Assembly: GCA_910586765.1 (NCBI GenBank) | Contig: CAJUJJ010000002.1 | Coordinates: forward strand, 1 to 64,000 | Origin: an uncultured Clostridia bacterium | Lineage (GTDB): Bacteria; Bacillota; Clostridia; Lachnospirales; Anaerotignaceae | Length of the DNA: 64,000 bases | Direction: 5' to 3' | Shown: positions 26,210-34,600 of the stretch, piece by piece | How positions within the stretch are numbered: position 1 is the stretch's first letter | How the letters are laid out: the number at the start of each line of letters is the position of its first letter | Position numbers and translations under genes: made by a program | The notes under the pieces: generated by a model | Databases searched by the model: none | Seen by the model: the letters and a program-made list of their open reading frames with translations, nothing else | What the model was told of the DNA's origin: nothing

Positions 26210-27016
26210 TCACCTCCTTAGTGGTATAAGCATAACGGTTGCGTTGTCTGCATCGTGTGACGCTACCGCTTCGTTAACAAGTTGTTTGCCGGCACTTTCC
26301 AAATTGTTTGCTGAGTGCAGGATTTCTGAGATTCGACTATCCGGAAGATAGTCTGAGATCCCATCGCTGCATAGAAGCATCACACCATTATCTAAAATAG
26401 GGTAGTATTCATCAGCTTGCAAAACATAACCATTTTGGCCATAACCAATATAACGATTCAAGTTTTTTCGAGCAGGAAAACCAGAGAGTTCCTTTCTGGT
26501 CAAAAGCCCAAGGTCAAGCATTCGCTGCCCTTCGGTATGATCTTTTGTGATTTGAATGAGTGCATCATTGTTAAAATGATAAGCACGACTGTCACCTATA
26601 TTTAAGATGGCATAATCCGCCCCACAAATGACAAACAAGACAAGGGTGGCACCCATGCCTTTTAATTCTCCGTGGTTGCGACTTTTTTCACAAACAATAG
26701 CGTTGATTTCTGCAATGCTTAATTGCAGGTACGCTACGACTTCTTTGATATAAGAACAGCTCTGCAATACTTTTCCTGTTTCAGCAAGTTTTTCTACACA
26801 TATTCGACTGGCAACTTCACCAGCGTTATGTCCGCCCATACCATCACTGATCGCAAAAAGATGTACCTTTGAGCGAGCATCATCAGTGACAAAGCAACAG
26901 CAATTATCTGACATCTTTTTTTGCTCATCGGATGTCAAATACAAGCCATTGATAAGAAAATTATCTTCGTGGTTTGGTCGTTTGCCAATGTGGGAATAAC
27001 ATACTGGTTTTTCCAT
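26210..27016 (-). CDS. PP2C-family Ser/Thr phosphatase
   Basis: About 268 residues. The metal-binding Asp residues of PP2C are present in NHEDNFLI, FAISDGMGGHNAG, LCSDGISDYL and SHDADNATVML, with GDSRAYHF in the core. It should remove phosphate from targets of the neighbouring kinase. The ATG at 27016 is preferred over an in-frame TTG at 27022 because AGAGG has better spacing. Only 4 nt separate it from the kinase gene, so the two are cotranslated. Soluble, with no membrane segment. Confidence 0.9.
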   Translation of the reverse strand: MEKPVCYSHIGKRPNHEDNFLINGLYLTSDEQKKMSDNCCCFVTDDARSKVHLFAISDGMGGHNAGEVASRICVEKLAETGKVLQSCSYIKEVVAYLQLSIAEINAIVCEKSRNHGELKGMGATLVLFVICGADYAILNIGDSRAYHFNNDALIQITKDHTEGQRMLDLGLLTRKELSGFPARKNLNRYIGYGQNGYVLQADEYYPILDNGVMLLCSDGISDYLPDSRISEILHSANNLESAGKQLVNEAVASHDADNATVMLIPLRR

Positions 27017-27042
27017 AAGCAAAACCTCTCATTCCCCAATAA

Positions 27043-27321
27043 TTAGTTGGTAGTATCTGCGTTATCATCCAAATGGTTTATCTTATTTAGGAAAGCTAGT
27101 CCTTCTCCGTCCTGAAGCCCAATAAAATACAGACGCTCAATCTGTTCTGTATCAAATAAGAAAAGCTTCTCAGGATCAAGAATTCCCTCAGGATATAAGC
27201 AGGCACTGTAGTCCCATACTTTATCGGAGTTTGCCTGTTTCTGTTTGACTCCGACAATCATAATTCGTTTTTGGCTCTCTTTTAACAAAACAACAGAACC
27301 AATAGGCAGAAATTTTTTCAT
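27043..27321 (-). CDS. DUF4176-family protein (copy 1)
   Basis: 92 residues. The start FLPIGSVVLLKESQKRIMIVG and the middle DYSACLYPEGILDPEKLFLF match DUF4176, a small cytoplasmic family repeatedly encoded near WXG100/LXG genes in Firmicutes and suspected of a chaperone or adaptor role. It is homologous to the second copy at 28828-29097 (shared LPIGSVVLLK, YPEG). Each copy follows a long WXG-like gene in the transcription direction. ATG after AAAGGAG. Confidence 0.8.
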   Translation of the reverse strand: MKKFLPIGSVVLLKESQKRIMIVGVKQKQANSDKVWDYSACLYPEGILDPEKLFLFDTEQIERLYFIGLQDGEGLAFLNKINHLDDNADTTN

Positions 27322-27335
27322 TTCAAGCTCCTTTC

Positions 27336-27587
27336 TTATTTCGACAATTCAGTCAAAGTGAATTCGGCTCCACATTCTTGGCAGGTGAAACGATAAAAAT
27401 AATGCTTAACTTGACGACCTTGGATATAAAGAGGAACCGAATTAGTATTATAGACTGAGCCATCTATAGTTTCACAGCACTTGTCTTTTTTCATTTGTTC
27501 ACCGCATTTAGGACATGTTTTCTTTTTAAAAAGGAAATATGCCAATTCTTTAGCGGTGAAATCATATCTAAATGATTGAACACTCAT
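27336..27587 (-). CDS. Small zinc-ribbon protein
   Basis: 83 residues. Two Cys pairs, TCPKCGEQMKKDKCC near the middle and FTCQECGAEFTL near the C-terminus, can bind one zinc ion. The rest shows no enzyme motif or signal peptide. It lies between a long WXG-like gene and DUF4176 copy 1 in the same operon, so it may be a partner of the former, possibly an adaptor or immunity protein. I do not recognise a named family. Confidence 0.65.
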   Translation of the reverse strand: MSVQSFRYDFTAKELAYFLFKKKTCPKCGEQMKKDKCCETIDGSVYNTNSVPLYIQGRQVKHYFYRFTCQECGAEFTLTELSK

Positions 27588-27608
27588 ACCTCATTCACCT
27601 TTCTAAAG

Positions 27609-28784
27609 TTAATCCCAAAATACGATAAAGTCCACGAAATTATCCCAGCCTTCATCGTTGAAGCCAATTTCAATACCTGCCGAGCCGCCGATCAAAGCGG
27701 CAGCACCACCTTCTAGCACAAATTTATTATCCTCGATGCCGACTTTTCCTTCAACGCCGACAGCACCAGCATATCCACCAACTTTTCCAGTTATCTCTAA
27801 ACCAAGAATATTGATAGTACCAGATGCTTCACCTTCGACTGCGGCGACCATTGCCTCACCTTTTACGTTAGCGTTTACGCCGTCTTCACCAACAGAAAAC
27901 TTTCCTTTGGCTTCAGCTTTTGCGGTGCCAACAGAACCTTCGGCTTTTCCCTCAACACCTAACATATCACTTCCAACATCGGCTTCGGCATCGCCTGCTA
28001 ATACAGAAACGCCTGCACTGGTGCCAGCTACGGCTGTGATGAAGTCAGTCCTACTCTTTTCAACCCATTCTCCATCTTTGTATTCCTTTTTTGTCGTCGT
28101 TTTCATAATACCGGCATCTGCTTTGGCTTCAGCTTCACCTTTACCAAGATATGCATTGACTCCCGCATATCCCCATTCGTTTTGAGCTTCAGCACTGGCT
28201 TTTCCAACCCAAGCAGTGACACCAGGATTGTCCTCAGAAAATTCATATCCAAGCCAATCAGCAGTTCTGCTGGCAGAAGGAGTGCGAGAGTAGTCGAAAA
28301 CCGATGGCGTGTTACCAAAAGGAATACCGCTGGTGATATAAAGTAAACTTGTTACTGGAGAAACTAAATTTAATAGAGTAGGGAGTACATAAGGCTTTTT
28401 AATAAATACATCCTTAATCAATTTTGACCAATCAAAATTAGGCTGTCCTCCCGGACCAACAATTATAAAACTATTGGGATCAAATGATATTGGAGCGATA
28501 TAATCAGCCAAAGTTAGTTTCTTATATTCATCTAATTTAACATATTCGTTGTACGCATCTTCAATAAATCGCTGATAGGCTTCTAATGCTCTCGAATACT
28601 GATCAAGTTTTCTGGCTATCTGTGTAGCGGTGCTATTTATGTTGGACTCAAAGCGAATATCCCAGTCAAGTTGCCGAACAGTGCGTTGAAAATCCGATTG
28701 GATAGTAGTTACTTTTGATGATGCTGTTTTACAACGACTTCCAATCTGTTCGAGTCCAGAAAATTCAACGTATATTCTTGGCAT
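27609..28784 (-). CDS. Putative T7SS substrate: WXG-like N-terminus, Gly/Ala-rich C-terminus
   Basis: About 391 residues. The N-terminal ~95 residues (PRIYVEFSGLEQIGSRCKT, then RQLDWDIRFESN and RFIEDAYNEYVKLDEYK) are helical and WXG100-like and almost identical to those of the gene at 29114-30328. The C-terminal ~200 residues are a repeat-like Gly/Ala/Val/Glu-rich domain with glycine zippers (VGGYAGAVGVEGKVG, LIGGSAGIEIG), a composition seen in some membrane-acting LXG effectors. An ATG two codons upstream is possible; this one has GGAGGG at 8 nt. Substrate and toxin roles are inferred. Confidence 0.65.
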   Translation of the reverse strand: MPRIYVEFSGLEQIGSRCKTASSKVTTIQSDFQRTVRQLDWDIRFESNINSTATQIARKLDQYSRALEAYQRFIEDAYNEYVKLDEYKKLTLADYIAPISFDPNSFIIVGPGGQPNFDWSKLIKDVFIKKPYVLPTLLNLVSPVTSLLYITSGIPFGNTPSVFDYSRTPSASRTADWLGYEFSEDNPGVTAWVGKASAEAQNEWGYAGVNAYLGKGEAEAKADAGIMKTTTKKEYKDGEWVEKSRTDFITAVAGTSAGVSVLAGDAEADVGSDMLGVEGKAEGSVGTAKAEAKGKFSVGEDGVNANVKGEAMVAAVEGEASGTINILGLEITGKVGGYAGAVGVEGKVGIEDNKFVLEGGAAALIGGSAGIEIGFNDEGWDNFVDFIVFWD

Positions 28785-28827
28785 ATTCATTACCCTCCCT
28801 TCCTAAGGAGATGTTTTATTTCAGTAT

Positions 28828-29097
28828 TTATTTTTTTTGATTGTATAGGATATCCATGGCTTTAATAAAAGCTTCACGCTCAGGGTTTTCATATCCAGAA
28901 AAAATGATGTCATTGATGTCAGAGTGATTGAATAAGAAGTTATTATCTGAACCAACATAACCTTCTGGATAAGGAACACCTAAGTAATCATAGATTTTGT
29001 TTTCGCTAGGATTTACTTGCAAAATGCCGATGATTACTAATTTTTTTGTTGCGTCTTTTAATAAGACCACACTTCCAATAGGTAGTAAATTTTTCAT
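28828..29097 (-). CDS. DUF4176-family protein (copy 2)
   Basis: 89 residues. LLPIGSVVLLKDATKKLVIIG and DYLGVPYPEGYVGSDNNFLF identify DUF4176. It is a diverged paralogue of copy 1. It follows directly the second long WXG-like gene, so the arrangement (long substrate, then DUF4176) occurs twice in this operon. ATG after GGAGGAGAC. Probable substrate-specific adaptor; inference from context. Confidence 0.8.
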   Translation of the reverse strand: MKNLLPIGSVVLLKDATKKLVIIGILQVNPSENKIYDYLGVPYPEGYVGSDNNFLFNHSDINDIIFSGYENPEREAFIKAMDILYNQKK

Positions 29098-29113
29098 GTC
29101 TCCTCCGATTATC

Positions 29114-30328
29114 TTATTTAGTTAGACCAACCCACCAGTTTCCAATCGCTTCGCCACATTTGTTTGCTAAAATTTTGTAGCCCTCAGCAGCTTTTTCAAA
29201 GTAACTCATGTCTGCCGTTCTATTGCCACCAGTCGCATTATCTATTGCGCCGAAAATAAGATCATCGAAACCGAGTGTTAAGCTGTGGCTGATTCCATAA
29301 ATACCAGCCATGGAAATATCTATTCCTGTAGCGCCAGTATCGCCCATATCCCACTGACCATCGGCATAATATTTTTCGTGGCTGCGAAAACCTTGAGAGA
29401 TTGATTGAATTCCAGCTTCACCAATGGCTGAATATATATTTAATGCACTCCAAGGGCCTGCTTTTATTTCTGACAAACTTTTAACGTCTCCAATGTGTTT
29501 CAATGCATAGCCAGATTTAATTACTGACAACATATCTTTTCCGCAATCTACATAGTCAGCTACAATGCTTTGCCATTGCTTATTGTCCAATCTATTGCTT
29601 GCAGATAGGATAGAAGCAGTTAAACCTAAAAATCCTGCTGACAACCCTAAAACTTTTACATTTTTTTGCGCAACATCTCCAAAGAATCCTATCTTTAACC
29701 CCTTATACATATCGCAAAAATAGTCATATAAGCCTGTCCATACGCCAATACTAGAATCAGCAAGATTGCACCAGTCGCTTGCCCCAGTAAGTCCCTTTTT
29801 ATCTCCTGAAAAGAAAGTTGTAAAACTCTCGAAGTATGATATTACATCTTCTAAAACTCCCGCTTCATCAACATCTCCCCACTTATCAGTTCCTCTCAAT
29901 AGAGTTTTTACAGTAGAGAGAAGATCTTTTTCTTCATCTGTATCAAAAACTATTTCGCTTATTCTATCTTTCCAATTTGCAAATGGATTGTTCCCTGGCC
30001 CCAGGATGACAGCTACATTAGGGTCAACCCTTATAGAAGAGATGTAGTCAATTAAATTTGTTTTTTTATATTCATCTAATTTAACGTATTCGTTATGGGT
30101 ATCTTCAATAAATCGTTGATAGGTTTCCAATGTTCTTGAATACTGCTCCAGCGTTTTTGCTATTTGTGTAGCGGTGCTGTTTATGTTGGACTCAAAACGA
30201 ATATCCCAGTCAAGTTGCCGAACAGTGCGTTGAAAATTGGATTGGATAGTATCTACTCTTGATGCTACTGTTTTACAACGACTTCCAATTTGATCAAGAC
30301 CGGAAAATTCAACATAAATTCTAGGCAT
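29114..30328 (-). CDS. Second putative T7SS substrate with the same WXG-like N-terminus
   Basis: 404 residues. Residues 1-95 are nearly the same as in the 27609-28784 protein (PRIYVEFSGLDQIGSRCKT, RQLDWDIRFESN, EYVKLDEYKK). The remainder is unrelated to it: a mostly helical region with hydrophobic stretches (LSAGFLGLTASILSASN at about 230, and Gly/Ser-rich segments to 404). No signal peptide. ATG after GGAGG. A conserved export domain joined to a different payload is the architecture of polymorphic T7SS effectors. Activity unknown. Confidence 0.65.
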   Translation of the reverse strand: MPRIYVEFSGLDQIGSRCKTVASRVDTIQSNFQRTVRQLDWDIRFESNINSTATQIAKTLEQYSRTLETYQRFIEDTHNEYVKLDEYKKTNLIDYISSIRVDPNVAVILGPGNNPFANWKDRISEIVFDTDEEKDLLSTVKTLLRGTDKWGDVDEAGVLEDVISYFESFTTFFSGDKKGLTGASDWCNLADSSIGVWTGLYDYFCDMYKGLKIGFFGDVAQKNVKVLGLSAGFLGLTASILSASNRLDNKQWQSIVADYVDCGKDMLSVIKSGYALKHIGDVKSLSEIKAGPWSALNIYSAIGEAGIQSISQGFRSHEKYYADGQWDMGDTGATGIDISMAGIYGISHSLTLGFDDLIFGAIDNATGGNRTADMSYFEKAAEGYKILANKCGEAIGNWWVGLTK

Positions 30329-30416
30329 ACTTCACAACCTCCTTTCTATCGGTTCCCCAGCGGAACGTAAAGGTCGCTCCGCCAGGGATAACCGATTATT
30401 TCAAGCTTCCAAAAAA

Positions 30417-30722
30417 TCAGAAGACTTTGCCCTGCTCCTGAGCTTTCTGAGTGCCTTCACGCTCAGCAGCTTCATAACTTTCAGCAGCCTGGGTGAGGAA
30501 TGTGCTGTATGCCTTAATGTCCTTGACAATAGTATCAAAAGTATTCTGCATATTTGCAAACTGCTTTTTTTCAGTTTCGATGGTGGTGCCTTTCATTTTG
30601 TTAGCTGTAGTCGTAACCTCCTGCAGCATTTCTGCATACAGAGACTGGATAGTTACTGCTGCATTTTCGAGGGTCTTAGCTTTGTCACGCATAACACTGG
30701 AATCTACTACTACTTGTGCCAT
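30417..30722 (-). CDS. WXG100-like protein A
   Basis: 101 residues, two predicted helices joined near residue 43-46. The usual W-x-G turn is replaced by KGT in NKMKGTTIETEKKQF, so this is a degenerate WXG100 member. The C-terminus has YEAAEREGTQKAQEQG, resembling the C-terminal export tail. ATG after AAAGGAG. First of three tandem Esx-like genes; these proteins are exported as helical-hairpin dimers by EssC-type ATPases. Confidence 0.8.
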   Translation of the reverse strand: MAQVVVDSSVMRDKAKTLENAAVTIQSLYAEMLQEVTTTANKMKGTTIETEKKQFANMQNTFDTIVKDIKAYSTFLTQAAESYEAAEREGTQKAQEQGKVF

Positions 30723-30752
30723 AGTTTTTCTCCTTTCAAAATGATGATTTGA

Positions 30753-31064
30753 TTACTTTCCGACACTAAGAGAGCTTGCTTTGCTCTTAATATCGTTTTC
30801 GGTGCTCTTCATTTTTGCGGCATATTCACGAAGGAACTGAACGTAGTTCTTCAAGGCTTTTTCTGCTGCGGAGAAGTCGTTTTTGTAGCCTTCGATTCTC
30901 TGGTTGAATGTGTCGCTTGCTTCACCTTTGTAAGTCACACGAAGATCAGACACAGCTGTATAGATGCTGGTGTATGCTTTGGTGAATTCTCCGGTTTTTC
31001 CCTCGATTTTGCTTGCAGAAGCTTCGAGTTCTTCAGGGGTTACATCAAAAATTGTAGATGCCAT
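30753..31064 (-). CDS. WXG100-family protein B
   Basis: 103 residues, helical hairpin with YKG in place of WxG at the turn (RVTYKGEASDTFNQRI). VTPEELEASASKIEG at the N-terminus and the C-terminal FLREYAAKMKSTENDI fit EsxA-type proteins. ATG after AAAGGAG. It lies between the two other Esx-like genes, downstream of essC. Confidence 0.88.
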   Translation of the reverse strand: MASTIFDVTPEELEASASKIEGKTGEFTKAYTSIYTAVSDLRVTYKGEASDTFNQRIEGYKNDFSAAEKALKNYVQFLREYAAKMKSTENDIKSKASSLSVGK

Positions 31065-31105
31065 AAAAGTTCTCCTTTCGGTGTTTGAATTTTTTGAATA
31101 AATAC

Positions 31106-31408
31106 TTAGTGTCCAGATTTCAATGTGGCGGCTCGTTCTTCTGCTTCACGATCTTCACGCTGAATTCTGTCGGCACAGTATTTAATCGTTGACGCTAGAT
31201 TGGACATCTGAGATCTTGTCCTGTTCATTTCACTGCGCAGGGTGCTTAATTTTGATATAAAAGCATCAGCTGCTTGGCCTTTCCATACGGCACGACAATC
31301 TTGTTCCATCTGTTCCAGAAGTTTAATCAGAGATGAGAGCTGAGATGCGTCATCTGATATGGAATTCGCTTGTGAAATAACTTTAGAGTAGTTTATTCTA
31401 TATTTCAT
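31106..31408 (-). CDS. WXG100-family protein C
   Basis: 100 residues with a canonical WKG turn in CRAVWKGQAADAFISKL, flanked by two long amphipathic helices. A charged C-terminal tail (DREAEERAATLKSG) follows. ATG after AAGGAAGGAG. Located between the EsaB-like gene and Esx B. A heterodimer among the three Esx-like proteins is likely but cannot be assigned from sequence. Confidence 0.88.
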   Translation of the reverse strand: MKYRINYSKVISQANSISDDASQLSSLIKLLEQMEQDCRAVWKGQAADAFISKLSTLRSEMNRTRSQMSNLASTIKYCADRIQREDREAEERAATLKSGH

Positions 31409-31430
31409 GGTGTCGTATCTCCTTCCTTTG

Positions 31431-31679
31431 CTAGATTAACAGCAGCTTGGCTCCATCGGAGATACCAAGTTGGGCAAAGCTGCATTCCAAACGTAATGCC
31501 GTATTGTCGCTTGTATCGAACAACATCGCATCGGCACTCTTATCTGAGATTCCGTACTCTGAGTTTAATATTCTTATCATCAGATTCTGAGCATTTTTGA
31601 CAGACATATTGTTTGGAACGATAAAATCGTATGTACTATCCAGGGCTGGTATTTTTACTGTGATAGATATTTTTTCCAT
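31431..31679 (-). CDS. esaB: EsaB/YukD-like ubiquitin-fold protein
   Basis: About 82 residues with the beta-grasp pattern of EsaB/YukD: KISITVKIPALDSTYDFIVP, a helix (VKNAQNLMIRIL), and the ending GISDGAKLLLI. EsaB is a cytoplasmic component or regulator of the Firmicute type VII system. The ATG at 31679 lies just after the essC stop codon (31685), and the last bases of essC provide its AAGGTGG site. An upstream in-frame GTG at 31691 is less likely. Confidence 0.82.
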   Translation of the reverse strand: MEKISITVKIPALDSTYDFIVPNNMSVKNAQNLMIRILNSEYGISDKSADAMLFDTSDNTALRLECSFAQLGISDGAKLLLI

Positions 31680-31684
31680 GAACC

Positions 31685-34600
31685 TCACCACCTTATCTCA
31701 ACATTTTTTTCTTTAAGACAGAAGTAACAGCTGTGAGATTTTACATCTGGTACAAGCGGTAGGGTTTCTATCTTTGCGGAAGCATTTTCATAGCAGTTTG
31801 GGCAGAGTATGTAGTTTTCTGCATTGACAACCAGTGACATAAACAGACGATCATTGTTCTTGGCTCCATTAACATTAAAACCGCATATAAAATAAATTCC
31901 GTATTGTGGAGCATCAATATACTGGAACACCTTTCGCATAAAGGCAGCCTGCTCATTGGTAATCATATCGAAGAAATCGTTGAACTCAGAAATGACAATA
32001 AACAGCTGTTCGTGCTGTCTGCCTGGTTCTTCTAAGCGTGCATTTAATTCTGGTTTCAATTCCTCGATGAACTCATCAAGAGCAGTAGCTCCGCTAATAT
32101 ACTGACACGAAGAACATTCATCGACAATATTTCTAAAAGTGCCATTGTCATCATCAATGAATACTAAACGTCTGTTACTGTATTGGGCGATGTTCATTAG
32201 AATAGTTCCGTAAAACTTACCCAAGCTATCTGTATCATTTGCACAGATACAGACTTTGTAATCCTCGGACAGAGTTATGCCATACATCAGTGCTGCAGAC
32301 TTGGAGGTTCCAAGGATAAGATTTCCACTTTCATCAAAAATGGATTCAGGTGGAGTGCTTCGTGGTGTCGGTGAATAATAGCTTGCAGGAGCTTCATAAG
32401 AATTATTTGAATTCTTTGTAGCTCCGTCTAGCTTAATTGGAGTGTATCCGTGCCAATTCGATGCCAATTCGATGTATTTCTGACTAATGGTTGCGATACG
32501 ATCAGCTTCGGTTTCACCGTCAAAAGCGATTGCAGTCTGGAATTCAACAATTTCTCTATTTATTACAGTGATGCCCCGTCCGCTGATATCTTCAGGAACA
32601 ACCGGAGGGCGCACATTATGAATATCCAGGTAGTTACTAGGATCATTCATTTTCAGGGTGAAATAAGTGGCAATATACTCAGTTACCTTGTAATATATAG
32701 AGTTTCGTGTACTTCCTGTAATAATGAAATAAACGCCAAAGGTTTTTCCGGCACTGATGATGTCGATGAAGCTGTCTGATATATCCATATATTTGTCCCG
32801 GAAGGATGCAAAATTATCAATCAGGACAAGAATGGCAGGAAGAGGTTTTTTGCAAATAGCACGATAATCAGAAAAAGTACCACAGTTATTGTCTGCAAAA
32901 ATGCGTTTGCGTTCATCGATTATGTCGTGCAGAACAAAAGCCAATTCAGAGAGTTTGCTTTCATCGTCTGCAAATACGACCCCGCCGGTATGCGGAAGAT
33001 ATGAAAGATAGCCTAAATTTCGCCCGCCAAAATCCATAGCATACAGATTCAGTTCTTCCGGGGTATAGGCATACTCACAAACCATGGAGTAAACCAGTGT
33101 TTGCAAGAATGTCGTTTTTCCTGTTCCACTTGCACCATACAATCCAACATGACCGGTTTTGGAGAAGTCTATCGTAAGCGGTTTTTGCTCCTGAGTGCGA
33201 ACGTAATCTACCAATCCAATTGTTGCAGAACACAGCCCCTTCTTTTCTTTTTCAAGGGTCTGCAAAACAATTTTTTCAGGGAGCATATCTAGCCACAAAG
33301 GCTTCGCTACAACATTCTTCTTTTGCCCGATGGCAACGATTTCAGAAACAACTGCTTCTAGTTGCGTTTTGTCAGACTTGTCACCAGACAGGTCAATCTT
33401 GGCGCTATGGATAGGATTGGCTGTATTATCAGTCATCTGTACCATGATTTCTTCGTCTGGCATATATGTTTTAGTAGGAATATAATCAGCTCCACTATAA
33501 CCAGACTGAATACATTCGTAGATTTCATCATAGCCGACTTGCAGATACAGACGACCGGGGTTTTTAATCATTGCAGAGTCAGGTTTATTTATCATATCGA
33601 TGCTGTCCTGTTTATCTGCAACCTTCAAGCAAACTCTAAAGCGAGAGTTGCTCATAATCTGCGGATCAACGATACCGCTTGGCTTCTGTGTCGCAAGAAT
33701 CAGATGTATTCCGAGGCTACGACCAACTTGAGCTACGTTGATGAGTTGTGCCAAAAACTCAGGCTGCTGTGTCTTTAACTGCGCAAATTCGTCAATAATA
33801 ATGACTAAGTGCGGCAATGGTGTATCAAGGCGTCCGCCTTTGTAATACTTGTGGTAGGAGTTAATATCCAGTTTATCAACACCAAGTGCAGCAGCAACTT
33901 CATTAAATATGCGCTGACGAGACTTTATCTCTGCTTCCAACGAAACCAATGCACGATAGAGAATATTTCCCGACAAATTTGAAATTGTTGCTGACAAATG
34001 CGGCAGTGCAGGAGCGAACGGTTTAGCCATGAATGGTCTTGCCATATCTCCGCCCTTGAAGTCTACTAAGACAAAAGCAACTTCTTTAGGACTATAGTTA
34101 ATAGCCAGCGATAAGATGAATGCCTGTAGGAATTCGCTTTTACCGGAACCTGTAGTACCTGCAACAAGTCCGTGGCAACCGTGATAGGCTTCGTGCAGAT
34201 CCAGGCTGAACACTTCACCGCCTGCCATGACTCCTATTGGGGCTGCTAGAGATTTGGCAGAATTGTTGTTATCCCAATGACTTTCAATAGCAAGTTCGCT
34301 GACATTGCCTACTTTATACATTTGCAGGAACGATATACGATCAACGATACCCAAGGAACGAGAGTCTCTCTTGATAGGCAGTCGAGAGAGTTCATTCGCA
34401 AACGAGTGAATACGGCTCATTTCTACATCATCAAGAGTAAATGGGATGAACCTATTTGCATTTTTGTTTTTTATATAGTATCCAGTGCGAGTATCATCGC
34501 TTTGGATAATTGTTTTACATGATTTAGGCAGTTTTGTGATATCGCCATAGGCAAACAAAGTTGTGATACCAACTTGGTTCTCGGAATCATTCATATATCT

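Noticed and set aside
27658..28185. Pro/Ser/Ala-rich plus-strand ORF opposite the first putative substrate
   Set aside because: Produced by the Gly/Ala/Glu-rich repeats on the other strand; no start signal.
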